In this document: positions 63,694-64,000 of the stretch, one piece after another
How positions within the stretch are numbered: position 1 is the first letter of the stretch
How the letters are laid out: the number at the start of each line of letters is the position of its first letter
Origin: RBG-13-68-16 sp041494245
Lineage (GTDB): Bacteria > Acidobacteriota > Thermoanaerobaculia > Thermoanaerobaculales > Thermoanaerobaculaceae
Assembly (NCBI GenBank): GCA_041494245.1
Contig: JBGQAK010000004.1
Location: 62,001-126,000 of the forward strand
Direction of reading: 5' to 3'
DNA length: 64,000 bases
Notes under the pieces: model-generated
What the model was told of the DNA's origin: nothing
Seen by the model: only the letters and a program-made list of their open reading frames with translations
Databases searched by the model: none
Program-made: the position numbers and the translations under genes

Positions 63694-64000
63694 CTCCGGG
63701 AGGTCCCGTCCTGCCTGCGGCAGGACTCTAGTCCCCCCGTGCCCCCCGCGCTCGCGGGGAGTGAATCCCCGCTCGCTTCTCTCCGGGAGGTCCCGTCCTA
63801 CCTGCGGCGGGATTCTAGACCCCCCGTGCCCCCCGCGCTCGCGGGGAGTGAATCCCCGCTCGCTTCTCTCCGGGAGGTCCCGTCCTACCTGCGGCGGGAT
63901 TCTAGACCCTCCGTGCCCCCCGCGCTCGCGGGGAGTGAATCCCCGCTCGCTTCTCTCCGGGAGGTCCCGTCCTACCTGCGGCGGGACTCTAGACCCCCGC
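63694..64000. repeat. 87-bp direct tandem repeat array, at least 3.5 copies, continuing past the window
   Basis: Units begin at 63694, 63781, 63868 and 63955 (CTCCGGGAGGTCCCGTCCT), exactly 87 bp apart, with a few substitutions between units. Each unit contains strong dyads: CCCCGC-GCTC-GCGGGG, then GCGGGGA-GTGAA-TCCCCGC, and CTCCGGGAG. The whole unit is conserved, so there are no variable spacers. A TAG in the unit and the G/C runs argue against coding. Confidence 0.95.

Noticed and set aside
63694..64000. CRISPR array
   Set aside because: The 87-bp unit is conserved along its whole length, so there are no variable spacers, and no cas gene is in view.

Overview
The window is 64 kb of GC-rich bacterial chromosome with strong G/C bias at third codon positions. 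It is densely coded on both strands and contains essential housekeeping genes (aroC, ispH, aspS, secA, guaB, fabF, acpP, murB). I see no phage, plasmid, integrase or transposase gene, no rRNA and no tRNA. Several features suggest a Gram-negative acidobacterium, perhaps of the Thermoanaerobaculia/Holophagae kind: secreted proteins of a type common there, a TonB-free OMP-like barrel, a formimidoyltransferase-cyclodeaminase fusion, a C69 dipeptidase, a protealysin-type M4 protease with its emfourin, and two C-terminal scraps that look like acidobacterial VWA-type secreted proteins. The taxonomic call is inference; no marker alignment was possible.

Layout. 1-7.4 kb: end of an unknown gene, a D-Ala-D-Ala carboxypeptidase (peptidase S13), an AhpD-like protein, a histone-deacetylase-like enzyme with a long extra C-terminus, an outer-membrane-type gene split by an in-frame amber codon, a damaged zinc-ribbon gene, a PAS-PAS-GGDEF cyclase and a secreted protein. 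7.4-16 kb: exported M28 peptidase-aroC-ispH operon, then a seven-PAS hybrid histidine kinase. 16-22 kb: a set of exported protein/peptide-processing enzymes (Tat-exported asparaginase-type Ntn hydrolase, lipoprotein amidohydrolase, lipoprotein PCM, C69 dipeptidase). 22-30 kb: glgB, a truncated and frameshifted gene, aspS between two 90-bp inverted repeat copies, an exported SagB-type nitroreductase, galT, and a DEAD-box helicase. 30-42 kb: a second gene scrap, an APC permease, a GT-C-like membrane protein, the M4 protease/emfourin pair, a four-gene ABC export operon, an exported SurE and an MFS carrier. 42-48.5 kb: secA, an acyltransferase, DinB, and guaB with an overlapping leader ORF. 48.5-57 kb: a surface-polysaccharide locus (Wzm/Wzt ABC exporter, methyltransferase, acetyltransferase, sugar aminotransferase, GT2, DUF5672). 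57-64 kb: ftcD, a hairpin-rich intergenic region, etfAB, acpP-fabF, murB, and an 87-bp tandem repeat running off the end.

The most general observation is regulatory. At least twelve genes have a TANNNT -10 box placed 5-8 nt before the start codon, so transcription should begin at or within 2 nt of the start codon (leaderless mRNAs). Genes inside operons, and a few single genes, carry GGAGG-type ribosome sites instead. This pattern was used to set several starts (HDAC, DEAD-box helicase, GGDEF protein, both GT-C-like proteins, the acyltransferase). I found no convincing new defence or mobile system. The best candidates for undescribed elements are the 90-bp repeat family around aspS, the 87-bp tandem array, the hairpin-rich region before etfA, and the purine-rich repeat after minus-strand genes.
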